64,000 nt of DNA from Pseudoips prasinana (Eukaryota; Arthropoda; Insecta; Lepidoptera; Nolidae). This document shows, piece after piece, positions 44,490-55,403 of the stretch. The stretch spans positions 25,952,001 to 26,016,000 of the forward strand of contig OX621247.1 of assembly GCA_951640165.1 (NCBI GenBank), given 5' to 3'. Numbering within the stretch: the stretch's first letter is position 1; the number at the start of each line of letters is the position of its first letter. The notes under the pieces are model-generated. The model did no database searches. It saw only the letters and a list, made by a program, of their open reading frames with translations, and was not told the origin of the DNA. Both the position numbers and the translations under genes were made by a program.

Positions 44490-44743
44490 TTCACCGTAGC
44501 CTAGTTGGTAGTGCTCCTGCCTACGAAGCTGGTGGTCCTGGGTTCGAATCCCGGTAAGTGCAAATATTTGTGTGATGAGCACGAATATTTGTTCCTGAGT
44601 CATGGATGTTTTCTATGTATATAAGTAGTTATCTATCTATATAAGTATGTATATTGTCGCCTGGTACCCATAGTACAAGCTTTGCTTAGTTTGGGGCTAG
44701 GATGATCTGTGTGAAATTGTCCCTAAATATTATTATTATTATA
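44490..44743 (+). repeat. SINE-1, complete
   Basis: TCACCGTAGCCTAGTTGGTA, CTGGGTTCGAATCCCGGTAA, the full tail and (ATT)n. Confidence 0.85.
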
Positions 44744-44749
44744 TATTAA

Positions 44750-44985
44750 ATGTCCTGTGGTTTCCGGCATAGAAAGAATAACGGCCACCCCATACCATCC
44801 CGTGGGTGACGTAAAAGGTGACTAAGGGATAACCCAGGCAGTCGGGCAGCAGCGCCATCTGTGTACTAGTTACCATCTGACTGCGGTCGCCAACTCGCAT
44901 GCAACGCGTGGTGACTACAGCAAATCCCTCCAAGGGGTCTATGTCCAGCAGTGTACTGTATATTAGGCTGATGATGATGATATTA
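44750..44985 (+). repeat. RTE-S element
   Basis: TGTGGTTTCCGGCATAGAAA, CCCGTGGGTGACGTAAAAGG, GGTCTATGTCCAGCAGTG and TAGGCTGATGATGATGA. The tandem duplication starts inside it at 44786. Confidence 0.75.
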
Positions 44986-45189
44986 GATTTAAATTAGTTT
45001 AGTTGTGTAAATACAGAATCGCCAGTAATGTTAGGTTAGATTGTTAAGAAATAATACGTAGTCTTGAATTGTTTCAAATTCTTTGAGATCATCCTGTGAG
45101 AGCCTTAGGACTGACATAAACCCCCACTGAATCTATTTACGTAGTCTAATTTTTCTCCTCCATTTAGATATATAGCTTATATTAACAAA

Positions 45190-45395
45190 ATATATATTTT
45201 TTTATAAGACAACGATCTCTAATCCCTGTGTCGCGGGGTACTTTTCAAATATATAATAGACGAACATAAATTACAACCAGACTCAGAACAACTATTTACG
45301 GGCCACACGAATAGTTGTCCGGCGCGGGACTCGAACCCACGAAGCGGCGAGGCGACTGTCTTAGCCGCTGCGCCACACGTGCAGTCAAATTCAGT
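45190..45395 (-). repeat. SINE-2, complete, only in copy A
   Basis: TCCCTGTGTCGCGGGGTACT, GTTGTCCGGCGCGGGACTCG and CTTAGCCGCTGCGCCACACG. Copy B lacks it and has a SINE-1 about ten bases away. Confidence 0.82.
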
Positions 45396-45828
45396 GTTTA
45401 AAAAGTTCTACAATCTAGTTAAATCCTTATTATATCTTTTTAAATCGAATTAAAACTAGTGACAGATTGACTAATGTCATTCAATACAGCTTAACACCAA
45501 TAGAGATTGTCATAATAGATATGGGCATGCAAGTAAAAAAGTTATTGGAAAAATAAAGCGGATCACTGAGTTTATTTAACTTCGTCTGTGTGGAATAGTT
45601 ACTTTGGGCTAACGATAACTTTAACCCACGACTTTGTTTACGTAGAAGGTGAAAATATTTCTAAATAATACGTTTAAACGGGAGCTATTTTAGATACCTA
45701 CATCACGTTTTTATCACTAAGAGTGGAAATTTAAACTCCATGTACAAATACCGGGTCTTATAATTTTATATCATGGAGATTGTAGGTTAATTCTTTTAAA
45801 AAACTTAAAACTAATGTTATTTTAAAGT

Positions 45829-45972
45829 ACAGACGCCAGCACATCAAGCTACCCCAATCTGTTTAATTTCCCCAATTGAAAGTGAACCTTATGCTTAAGT
45901 GATACAGTTGAAAATCTATAAACTAAAGTTGACAGATTGGGGTAGCTGTATGTGCCGACGTATGTACGTCTG
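45829..45972. mobile_element. MITE-P copy (shared by A and B)
   Basis: GTACAGACGCCAGCACATCA to GATTGGGGTAGCTGTATGTG, with a right end mutated to CCGACGTATGTAC. Confidence 0.82.
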
Positions 45973-46247
45973 CAAACAGTATATTTTTAGTAAGTACACT
46001 ATATTTAACTAGACAGAGGTTTACTATGGCAACTAAATTACTAATAAACGTACTTATATATTGCTAAATACATACATATTATAGATAAATTACACCCATA
46101 TACAGAAAAACAATCCATGGCTTTGTAATGGACAGTTGGACACTAATCAGTAGACAACCAGGCTAGTCAGTCAAAAAATATACTTGTACAACAATATACT
46201 AACATAAATAATACTAAATTGACATTACAAGACTGAATTATAATAAA

Positions 46248-46395
46248 TTACATACATACATAGACCCACGCCTGTTTCCCAGGCTAGGCAGGGGTAGGCA
46301 GAGACAACGGATTTCCATTTGTCACGATCTTTGCATACTTCTTTTGCCTCTATTAGGTACTGTCATTATATTCTTCATACATGCTCGCCGGTATA
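46248..46395 (-). mobile_element. LINE 3' end scrap (as 52433)
   Basis: The (CATA)n tail, CACGCCTGTTTCCCAGGCTA, CGATCTTTGCATACTTCTTT and TTCTTCATACATGCTCGCCG. It has a small internal duplication relative to 49826. Confidence 0.7.
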
Positions 46396-46715
46396 ATAAA
46401 TTAAACCGGATTTTAATACTTGTAACCATGTTATTGATAAAATGGCCGCGTGACGTAAGCTTTAATATTGCGTGTAAAGTGTAAAACGAACTGCTTCTGG
46501 TTCTACAAAGTATCTCAAATGGTGCTACTGGCGTAAACGAGTGTACGTGTCACTTGATACAGACATTATTCAATTCGAGTTTTAGTATTTATCGTAAAGC
46601 TTCGCTCTGAGAATGCAATGGGAATTGATTAAGTTATTAATATATATTTTTTCTGTTAGCTCTATATTGTTTAAAAATAGAACACAGGTAGCCTAAACGT
46701 ATTGATATATTTAAT

Positions 46716-46965
46716 ACGATCACCCTAGCCTAGTTGGTAGTGCTCCTGCCTACGAAGCTGGTGGTCCTGGGTTTGAATCCCGGTAAGTGCAAATATTTGT
46801 GTGATGAGCACGAATATTTGTTTCTGATTCATGGATATTTTCTATGTATTTATGTATTTATCTATCTATATAAGTATGTATATCGTCGCCTGGTACCCAT
46901 AGTACAAGCTTTGCTTAGTTTGGGGCTAGGATGATCTGTGTGACATTGACCCTAGATATTTAATG
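46716..46965 (+). repeat. SINE-1 copy (shared by A and B)
   Basis: ATCACCCTAGCCTAGTTGGT, CTGGGTTTGAATCCCGGTAA and the full tail to GACCCTAGATATTTAATGCG. Confidence 0.83.
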
Positions 46966-47022
46966 CGAGTATAGCGCCAGGAATAAAGCTAATTCCTAAC
47001 ATACTTATTGTATGGGCAGTGG

Positions 47023-47280
47023 TTACCCTACTGTCAAAGTTGTTCAAGCCGCCCATTAGGCGGCTGACATGGCTTAACGACAGTTGCCTAATGGTTACAA
47101 CCGGGACCAACAGCTAACGTCTCTCCGAAACAGGGAGACGCTCAAAATTTCAATCACTTTGGCAATCTATGGTGTGACCGTGAGCCTAGTTGCTTAACCT
47201 AGCCAATCATTTACGGACCGGTGAGAGCATCTGGCTATGAGCGCCTCGAACTGCTGCTGCTGAGCAATGACTTTATCAAT
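47023..47280 (+). repeat. REP-V copy, fullest
   Basis: GTATGGGCAGTGGTTACCCT, GCGGCTGACATGGCTTAACG, GGTTACAACCGGGACC and CTAGTTGCTTAACCTAGCCA then ATCATTTACGGACCGGTGAG. Copy B keeps only the first ~12 bases, so B has a deletion. Confidence 0.7.
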
Positions 47281-47293
47281 AATTATCAGTCTT

Positions 47294-47670
47294 TTTTTTT
47301 AATCTGATTTATTTAAGGAGGCTTTGTACATTAAATGACGATGTCACCTCCGTAAGACAACGTACTAATATCTAACTTAAACTAGGACTCATTGACAGTA
47401 CATAAATCTTATACAACAAATAGCATTGTCTGGATCCCGGTGTAGCCAACAAAGTATTACATGCACCAACGTCATTCGATTGCAACTGTAATTGTGACCT
47501 TAAAACTTCGCCCCGCACACACTCCATCAATACATGTTGGACATCTTCCACCACACCACAAGCTTCGCAATTAGGTGACTCTAGAAGTCCTATTAAATGT
47601 TTAAATCTATTGGATGGAATATGCCCGGAACGAAGTCTGAACAATGTTACTACCTGAGCTCTTTAATTAT
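47294..47670 (-). mobile_element. 5'-truncated LINE with 13-bp target duplication
   Basis: AATTATCAGTCTT flanks it at 47281-47293 and 47671-47683. A T-run marks the reversed poly-A. Inside, minus-strand frame 47372-47644 encodes FRLRSGHIPSNRFKHLIGL and the zinc-binding-like CEACGVVEDVQHVLMEC, the C-terminal end of a non-LTR retrotransposon ORF2. A matching duplication plus poly-A is the signature of target-primed reverse transcription. Confidence 0.85.
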
Positions 47671-48274
47671 AATTATCAGTCTTGATGTTAAACTTTGAAA
47701 TTGTAGGCTTCATAAATTTACTTTTCTGTTCATTAAATTAAGAAATTACTTATTTTGGCGTCATTTATTCTACACAATTATGTATCTCACTTGTTTTGCA
47801 GGACTTACATAGTCAAATATTGACTCAAAGTCCCGAAGCAAAACGATTAAAAAAGTATATTTTCTTTGTTGTTGTCACCCCATACCATCCCGCGGGTGTC
47901 GTAAAAGGTGACTAAGGGATAACCCAGGCAGTCGGGCAGCAGCGCCATCTGTGTACTAGTTACCATCTGACTGCGGTCGCCAACTCGCATGCAACGCGTG
48001 GTGACTACAGCAAATCCCTCCAAGGGGTCTATGTCCAGCAGTGTACTGTATATTAGGCTGATGATGATGATATTAGATTTAAATTAGTTTAATTGTGAAA
48101 ATACAGATTCGCCAGTATTGTTAAGTTAGATTGTTTAGAAATAATACATAGTCTTGAATTGTTTCAAATTCTTTGAGCACATCCTGTAAGAGCATTAGGA
48201 CTGACATAAACCCCCACTGAATCTGTTAACGTAGTCTAATTTTTCTCCTCCATTTAAATAAATAGCTCATTTTA

Positions 48275-48533
48275 CGGTCACCGTAGCCTAGTTGGTAGTG
48301 CTCCTGCCTACGAAGCTGGTGGTCCTGGGTTGGAATCCCGGTAAGTGCAAATATTTGTGTGATGAGCACTAATATTTGTTTCTGAGTCATGGATGTTTTC
48401 TATGTATATAAGTATTTATCTATCTATATAAGTATGTATATCGTCGCCTGGTACCCATAGTACAAGCTTTGCTTAGTGTGGGGCTAGGATGATCTGTGTG
48501 ACATTGTCCCTAGATATTATTATTATTAACAAA
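48275..48533 (+). repeat. SINE-1, only in copy B
   Basis: GGTCACCGTAGCCTAGTTGG, GGGTTGGAATCCCGGTAAGT, the full tail and (ATT)n. Confidence 0.83.
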
Positions 48534-48692
48534 ATAATCCAGTGTTTAAAAAGTTCTACAATCTAGTTAAATCCTTATTATATATTTTTAAATCGAATTA
48601 AAACTAGTGACAGATTGACTAATGTCATTCAATACAGCCTAACACCAATAGAGATTGTCATAATAGATATGGCCACGCAAGTAAAAAAGTTA

Positions 48693-49127
48693 TTTTAAGT
48701 TTAAGATTACGCTTTTTAAAGCATATTGCCAATCTTTCTACACCTGCAGCCTGTGGGTCAGCTATTCGAAGCGGACATACAGCGACTTGCGTGTCCAGTA
48801 TAATAATGCACTCAGGGTACTGTTGGGGCTGCCATGGCGTTGCAGTGCGTCAGGGATGTTCGCTGAGGCGCGGGTGGATGGCTTTGCCGCAATAGTTAGG
48901 AAAAGGTGCGCCTCCCTACTCACGCGCGTTCGTGGCAGTACCAACACTATTCTGGGTGTTTTTACAGATCGGTGGGAGTCCCCCATGCTGCAAAGATGGA
49001 TGCGGCTTCACACAGAAATTTAATTTATTGTTACCAATTACTAACATTAGTTTTTAAGCACATTGTTACTAACAAAATATGGACCTTGTCTGAAATAAAT
49101 GTTTATTATTATTATTATTATTATTGG
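48693..49127 (+). mobile_element. LINE 3' end (CR1/Jockey-like), only in copy B
   Basis: An open frame (about 48738-49022) reads FYTCSLWVSYSKRTYSDLRV then QYNNALRVLLGLPWRCSASG then MFAEARVDGFAAIVRKRCAS, the C-terminal end of a non-LTR ORF2, with its own stop. The 3' tail is CTGAAATAAATGTTTATTAT then (ATT)n. It is 5'-truncated. Related scraps lie at 27928 and 59430. Confidence 0.82.
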
Positions 49128-49408
49128 AAAAATAAAGCGGATCACTGAGTTTATTTAACTTCGTCTGCGTGGAATAGTTACTTTGGGCTAACGATAACTT
49201 TAACCCATGACTTTGTTTATGTAGAAGGTGAAAATATTTCTAAATAATTAGGTATTATACGGGAGCTATTTTAGATACCTACATCACGTTTTTATCAGTA
49301 AGACTGTAAATTTAAACTCCATGTACAAATACCGGGTCTTATAATTTTATATCACGTAGATTGTAGGTTAATTATTGTAAAAAAAACTTAAAACTAATGT
49401 TATTTTAA

Positions 49409-49553
49409 AGTACAGACGCCAGCACATCAAGCTACCCCAATCTGTTTAATTTCCCCAATTGAAAGTGAACCTTATGCTCATGTGATAAAGTTGAAAATCT
49501 ATAACAGAAAGTTGACAGATTGGGGTAGCTGTATGTGCCGGCGTCTGTACGTC
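49409..49553. mobile_element. MITE-P copy (shared by A and B)
   Basis: GTACAGACGCCAGCACATCA to GTGCCGGCGTCTGTAC. Its right end is better kept than in copy A. Confidence 0.84.
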
Positions 49554-49825
49554 TGCAAACAGTATATTTTTAGTAAGTACACTATATTTAACTTGGCAGA
49601 GGTTTACTATGGCAACTAAATGACTAATAAACGTACTTATATATTTCTAAATACATACATAATATTATAGCTTAATTACATCCAGATACAGAAAAACAAT
49701 CCATGGCTTTGTCATGGACAGTTGGACACTAATCACTAGACCACCAGTCAGTCAAAAAACATACTAATATCCTAACATAAATAATACTAAATTGACATTA
49801 CAAGACTGAATTAAAATAAATTACA

Positions 49826-49955
49826 TACATACATAGACTCACGCCTGTTTCCCAGAGGGGTAGGCAGAGACAACGGATTTCCATTTGTCACGACCTTTGC
49901 ATACTTCTTTTGCCTCGATTAGGTACTGTCATTATATTCTTCATACATGCTCGCC
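49826..49955 (-). mobile_element. LINE 3' end scrap (shared by A and B)
   Basis: ACTCACGCCTGTTTCCCAGA and GGGGTAGGCAGAGACAACGG, then TTCTTCATACATGCTCGCCG. Confidence 0.72.
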
Positions 49956-50274
49956 GGTATAATAAATTAAACCGGATTTTAATACTTGTAACCATGTTAT
50001 TGATAAAATGGCCGCCTGACGTAAGCTTTAATATTGCGTTTAAAGTGTAAAACGAACTGCTTCTGGTTCTACAAAGTATCTCAAATGGTGCTACTGGCGT
50101 AAACGAGTGTACGTGTCACTTGATACAGACATTATTCAATTCGAGTTTTAGTATTTATCGTAAAGTTTCGCTCTGAGAATGGGAATTGATTAAGTTATTA
50201 ATATATATTTTTTCTGTTAGCTCTATATTGTTTAAAAAGCCTAGGTAGCCTAAGCGTATTGATATATTTGATAC

Positions 50275-50548
50275 GATCACCGTAGCCTAGTTGACGATTT
50301 GACGATCACCGTAGCCTAGTTGCTAGTGCTCCTGACTACGAAGCTGGTGGTCCTGGGTTCGAATCCCGGTAAGTGCAAATATTTGTGTGATGAGCACGAA
50401 TATTTGTTTCTGAGTCATGGATGTTTTCTATGTATATAAGTATTTATCTATCTATATAAGTATGTATATCGTCGCCTGGTACCCATAGTACAAGCTTTGC
50501 TTAGTTTGGGGCTAGGATGATTTGTGTGACATTGTCCCTAGATATTTA
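50275..50548 (+). repeat. SINE-1 with duplicated A-box segment
   Basis: GATCACCGTAGCCTAGTTG occurs at 50275 and again at 50303 before TAGTGCTCCTGAC. The rest is a normal SINE-1. Copy A has a single head, so the duplication is private to B. Confidence 0.83.
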
Positions 50549-50765
50549 ATGCGAGTATAGCGCCAGGAATAAAGCTAATTACTTACATACTTATTGTATG
50601 GGCAGTGGTTTTGTTAATTAAAATTAATAAGTTGCTTAGTTTTACTTTTTGTGGTGTAATTTATTATTTATAATTATGTATCTCACTTTGTTTTTACAGG
50701 ACTTAAATAGTTAATTATTGACACAAAGTCCCGAAACAAAACGTATATTTTGTCGTTGTTGTTGC

Positions 50766-51134
50766 TGTTCGTTCTTCAAATAAAAAAAGGGTAGGTAGTA
50801 ACGTGTTTTGGTAGAGCTATGCTAAGAAATTAAATAGGATTAACATAGGAATGCAAGTTTTTGTTATTTTCTGCAGCACATATTCTTTTATGCATGACAC
50901 GCCACACTACTAATAAATTACGTTAATACGACAGGTTATCGTAGTATTAGAAGAAATATTTCGTTGATAGATTTTCTGACAAAAATGCACGTACATTTAA
51001 TCCAACAGACGTAATAATTGCATGTTTTTTATCTTACGTAGAAGTAGAGTATCGTATAAATGTTAAGAATTGTGAAAGTACGCACTAATATCATGTGAAT
51101 AGTATTATATCCAGACCAATCCTAAGCTTACCTA
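50766..51134. other. Unclassified sequence
   Basis: Nothing is recognised. Confidence 0.4.
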
Positions 51135-51137
51135 ATT

Positions 51138-51535
51138 ATCGTATGGGCAGTGGTTATCTTAGTGTCAGAGTTGTTGAGCCCGCCCAGTAGGCCTCTGACA
51201 TATTTTTAATATCTTAGGATATTATTTACTCGCGGTCATGTGATTCCAAACTAAGCAGGGTTTGTACTATGGAAACTAAATAATACATACTTTTATGGAT
51301 AATTGACCCAGACTCAGGACAAACAGACATGATCATGCACACAAATATCTGTCCTGGGTGGGAATCGAATCCACGATCTGAGGCGTTTAGCAAGCATTTA
51401 CCAAACACGCCACAGGTTCATAGTTTAGCGATTGTTGTCTAGTGACTACAACCGGGACCGACAGTTTAATGTGCCCTCCGAAGACGCTCAGGATTTGCCA
51501 GCTGACCGCGAGCTTAGTTGCTTTACCTGGTTACT
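51138..51535 (+). repeat. REP-V copy interrupted by SINE-3
   Basis: GTATGGGCAGTGGTTATCTT to CCAGTAGGCCTCTGACATAT. It resumes at 51415 with GTTCATAGTTTAGCGATTGT, ACTACAACCGGGACCGACAG and GAGCTTAGTTGCTTTACC. Confidence 0.68.
51224..51415 (-). repeat. SINE-3 nested in REP-V
   Basis: GATTCCAAACTAAGCAGGGT, GTCCTGGGTGGGAATCGAAT and CCAAACACGCCACA. Confidence 0.75.
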
Positions 51536-51913
51536 TGAAAATCATGTTTAAAAACAACTATCAAGTAAGTTTTGTGATTGTGATTGGACCGTATAATCCA
51601 TGTTATTAGTACATTTACTCTAAACATTTATTATCATTTTAGTTCAACAAGTGCAATAGCGCGGACGGAAGCCAGTCCTACCAAATTAGGACAGGCATTT
51701 AATACAATTAATAATTAATTTTATTTTAACTTCAAGCGACACATACCATGTCCCTGCTAGTGCACATTAAGTTTTTCGTCTCTATAACCTGTCAGTTTTG
51801 CAGGTGTGGTTAACGAAACAAATTTAAATTGAACTAATTAATGGAAATTGCTTGATTTGAACTGATTTGATTTGAAGGTTTGCTTGGAAAAATATGTCTA
51901 CTCGTGGCTGAGT

Positions 51914-52020
51914 GAAATATCGATTTAAAAACAATAGATACAGTGACCTTAGCTAGCCCTAAATGTGGTTAGGGCTAGTAGGGGACACTGTATCTAACTA
52001 TTATTTTAAATCGATATTTC
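51914..52020. mobile_element. Fold-back MITE with ~47-bp arms
   Basis: GAAATATCGATTTAAAAACA then ATAGATACAGTG and AGCTAGCCCT is mirrored by AGGGCTAG, GACACTGTATCTAACTATTA and TTTTAAATCGATATTTC. The loop is about 10 bases. Confidence 0.85.
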
Positions 52021-52085
52021 CGTTTAGGAAGATGATATTCTATTACAATTTATCGGACTCTTTTTATAGGTTCTGCTTTATTTTG

Positions 52086-52300
52086 ACAGACCGGTTGGGG
52101 TGGTTGGTGTATTGCTTTTCAAGCCGCAGGTCTTCGGTTCGATTCCCGCCCCGGACAGATATTTAAGTGCATGAACATGTCTGTTTGTCCTGAGTATATG
52201 TTTAATTATCTGTATAAGTATGTATTTACAAAATAAAAGTAGTATATAATGCAGTAGGTATATCAGTTATCTAGTTTCCATAATCTTTCTCTGCTTTCTT
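52086..52300 (+). repeat. SINE-3 copy
   Basis: GACCGGTTGGGGTGGTTGGT, TCTTCGGTTCGATTCCCGCC, CATGAACATGTCTGTTTGTC and TATCAGTTATCTAGTTTCCA. Confidence 0.75.
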
Positions 52301-52432
52301 AGAGATAGAATGAATTAAAAGCATGCTGATCTACTGGATGGTAGAATAATAGTTTCAGCTTGTCTTTAGGGTAATAAAGAAAGCGCTATTCTATTTCTAT
52401 GATAGGAGCCGAACTTTTCATAGAAATAATAC

Positions 52433-52775
52433 TATACATACATAGACTCACGCCTGTTTCCCAGAGGGGTAGGCAGAGACAACGGATTTCCATTTGTCAC
52501 GATCTTTGCATACTTCTTTTGCCTCGATTACTGTCATTATATTCTTCATACATGCTCGCCGGTTTAGGGTACTTCTGACCTGCCCTTTCTTGAGAACATC
52601 TCCAATTTGGTCAGAGAATGTTCGACGTGGTCTTCCCCTTCCGGTTGTCCCATTCACACAGGCCAGGTATACTTCTTTTGTCAATCTTCTTTCATTCATC
52701 CTTTCTAAATGGCCAAACCATCTCAGCATGCCTTTTTCAATCTTTGTGACTACATCCTCTTTCACACCACAATAA
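52433..52775 (-). mobile_element. LINE 3' end, RTE-like ORF2 C-terminus
   Basis: A 105-codon minus frame reads [20 protein letters not shown] then [35 protein letters not shown] and [18 protein letters not shown] with a proper stop. This is the C-terminal region of a non-LTR ORF2 (RWFGHLERM and GRGRPR are diagnostic). The (CATA)n tail lies at the left. It is the fullest copy of the family in the window and is 5'-truncated at an AAT repeat. Confidence 0.85.
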
Positions 52776-53097
52776 TAATAATAATACTATAATAGGTATT
52801 TTATTAGCATTTCACGGTGTCATGCATAGCTAAGCAATTTCTTCTAGCATATGTATTAATTCAGGGTATAAGCTTTCTCCATTCCAAATTTAAACCAATC
52901 TCGCCAAAAAGATATCCGCCCAGTTGGGCGGGCCGAGAGAAGTCCCGCCCAAAAACCGCGCTCCGCCCTATTGGCAACTTCGTTGAATAGTTGAAAAATT
53001 GAATTGATGGAATTAATATTGAAAGCTAGGTAATAATATGGGGTATAATTTGAAGATCTAGTCAAATTACTATTCGACCTCACGTTTATATTTAGTT

Positions 53098-53257
53098 TTT
53101 TTTAATACTGCGTCTACACTAGGATACATAATCCCTGTATTGCAGGTGAGTTTGCCAACACAGACCCTGAACAAAATATAATTGTCTCGAGCGGGAATCG
53201 AACCCGGGATACGAAGTGGTGAGGCGACTGTCTTAACCGCTGCGCCACACGTGCTTT
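53098..53257 (-). repeat. SINE-2 copy
   Basis: ATCCCTGTATTGCAGGTGAG, GAGCGGGAATCGAACCCGGG and CGACTGTCTTAACCGCTGCG then CCACACGTGC. Confidence 0.82.
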
Positions 53258-53559
53258 TAATGAACGTTATTTTTAAATTTGGTTAAAGTTGCTCGTACGT
53301 ATCTGCATACGTAAGTTCCCCTATTATCTCGAATCCACGTGTCTACCATTAGTAAGTTTATTATCGTCATCATTTTAACTATGTTTATATTGAGATATAA
53401 ATTGATTTTCGTAATTATTATGTTACAGGAAATACGTGCCAATTATTATTTAATAACATCTCCGGTTCTAAATGGCATTCGATAAGGATTATGATAAGAG
53501 ACAAACCTTCCTATAAGTCCAATGTACAATGTTTTCCTTTAAAGTTTCTTTAACTTGTT

Positions 53560-53862
53560 GTAGACGCCAGCACATCCAGCCCCCCAGTCTGTCACATTTC
53601 TTTTATAGATTTTTAACTTTATCACAAATGCATAACAAATTTGACAGATTATAGTAACTTGTTGTGCTGGCGTCTGTACTTACAAGCTCACAATGCAATA
53701 CATAAATATAGTTTAATACAGTAATTAAAGCAACAAAAGTATTTGAACCTGTCCGTCCGAGCGGTCTGTTACGACACATATATTTTTGTTAAATCCTTAA
53801 ATAAATAATAAATAGCTAGTTACTAAGCTATTGTTGTTACATTTAGCAATTTACTTACTCCT
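53560..53862. repeat. MITE-P plus flank shared with 15765
   Basis: The MITE is 53560-53682 (GTAGACGCCAGCACATCC to GTGCTGGCGTCTGTAC), internally shortened. The following CAAGCTCACAATGCAATACA through TTGTTACATTTAGCAATT matches 15775-15945. Confidence 0.7.
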
Positions 53863-54158
53863 CAAGTCAAGAGTGCATAAAGAAGGTTTATTTTCAAAAG
53901 AGTTTTATTGTTATTTTGTTCACTTGGTCGATCTCTCTGTAGGTATATATTTATGTAATTTTGAAAATAATAAATCAATATAATATCATAGTTACGACGT
54001 AATAGATTATCCGTTGATACATACAATATTAATTATGTTATCTACGTGTCTATTTGTATAACAAGTCTATATCTTACATCGCTGAATATACATATGTAGG
54101 TATATCATTTATTTATGATATAAATTTTAAAGTAATTAACATGTGTGTATCCTTGTGG
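53863..54158. other. AT-rich sequence, nothing recognised
   Basis: No supported feature. Confidence 0.4.
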
Positions 54159-54159
54159 T

Positions 54160-54485
54160 CGAATTTCGGTCATGGCGGTCGGTCTCAATGGAAAATAACC
54201 ATAGCGCGAGAAATATTTTAGTGCACAAGTGTTTGCGCAAAAACGGGTGCACTTCCTATTCCCGGACTGTGCAATCCGATGGGACTGCTAGCTGATACAA
54301 CCGGAAAGATTTCAGGTACATGACCGACTGTAACGCCCGGTGTAACCTCCAGATTAATTTGAAGCTGATACTGAGAATTCGCCGAAATATCCCAAATTTA
54401 CTATTTTTGGCCTGACTCGGGATTTAAACCCTGGACGCCATTATCTGCAGTTGAAAACGCTATCGCTAGCTAGCAGTCAAACATC
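54160..54485 (-). repeat. SINE-4 copy
   Basis: GTCATGGCGGTCGGTCTCAA, ATTTTAGTGCACAAGTGTTT, TACAACCGGAAAGATTTCAG and GACTCGGGATTTAAACCCTG. Confidence 0.68.
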
Positions 54486-54933
54486 GTAAGCAATAAGAAA
54501 GCAATGTGTTGTTAGCAGATATATTACATACTAGCTGTGCCCCGCGATTTTACCCGCGTTAAACTTTATAAATTATCACAGCTCCTCCCCCGTAGGTGAT
54601 AGCGTGATAATATGTAGCCTATATGTTGACCCGATCTCTTAGTAATATTCATGTAAAATTTTAAGTAAATCCATGCAGTACATTTTGAGTTTAGCCCGGA
54701 CATACATACAGACAAACAGACACACAGACAAAAATTCTAAAAACTATATTTTTGGCTTCGTTATCGATTGTAGATCACGCCCCAAGAATCCTTTAATAGT
54801 ACATTACGTGCCAAGGGAGGAAAGTAGGACATTTCAACCCGCGCGATATTGTCACCCGAGCCGAAGGCGAGGGTGACAAAAGCGTGGGTCGAAAAGTCCT
54901 GCTATCTTCCCGTGGCGCGTATACTATTTTTCA

Positions 54934-55164
54934 TCATACCAGGACCGAAAGTTTAATGACATTGTATATAAGTAAAAGGTCTTCATCAATTTTATTAATA
55001 CGATGCAATTTCTTCCAAGCAATAAATTGATTGTAACAATTTTTATATCGCTGTACCGATTTGGAGGGTGCTAAATTTTGAGTTATTTCCGCAGCTTCCG
55101 CAGCAATGTTTCGTCGCACTTCTTCATCTTCAGAGTCGTCACTTGAATAATCCGATGAATTCAT
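54934..55164 (-). pseudogene. Crypton-type tyrosine recombinase, N-terminal fragment
   Basis: 76 codons begin with a conventional-looking start, MNSSDYSSDDSEDEEVRRNI, an acidic leader, and continue AAEAAEITQNLAPSKSVQRY then KNCYNQFIAWKKLHRINKID then EDLLLIY. The pattern KS..RY...Y..F..W followed by E/D.LLLIYF matches the N-terminal helical domain of insect Crypton (tyrosine recombinase) proteins as I recall them. After LLLIY the frame runs into the element's terminal sequence (NVIKLSVLV, stop), so the core-binding remainder and the whole catalytic R...HxxR...Y domain are absent. It is therefore a deletion derivative with no enzymatic function. The family assignment rests on a short match and needs a profile search. 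Confidence 0.55.
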
Positions 55165-55403
55165 TGTCAGGTTTTTTTTACACAGCTGTATTCACTTATT
55201 TTTTATACACAAGTTTTTTTCTATGTATATTTTTGATGTAATTTTTATCAGAATCAGAAAATTAGACTCTTAGATAAATATTATTTTATTTTATTATTAT
55301 TAAATGATGTTATTGCCGCGTGTATAATAATATGGGCTTGAAATAACAACTGCACGGTTACCATGGTAATGAGTTATGTCAAATAGATAACGGGAAGAAA
55401 ATT

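Larger units (their letters stand above)
44786..47875 (+). repeat. ~3-kb tandem duplication, copy A
   Basis: From CACCCCATACCATCCCG to TTTGTTGTTGT this unit is followed head-to-tail by copy B. Shared content: RTE-S, AT-rich host sequence, MITE-P (45829), LINE scrap (46248) and SINE-1 (46716). Private to A: a SINE-2 at 45190 and the REP-V remainder plus LINE at 47023-47670. Confidence 0.9.
47876..50765 (+). repeat. ~3-kb tandem duplication, copy B
   Basis: It follows copy A directly. Its last bases (ACGTATATTTTGTCGTTGTT) correspond to the end of A (AGTATATTTTCTTTGTTGTT). By eye identity in shared host sequence is around 95 percent. Private to B: SINE-1 at 48275, LINE end at 48693 and a deletion within REP-V. 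Confidence 0.9.

Noticed and set aside
48762..48986. Minus-strand frame opposite the LINE at 48693
   Set aside because: It is a shadow of the plus-strand ORF2 C-terminus, which has recognisable motifs.
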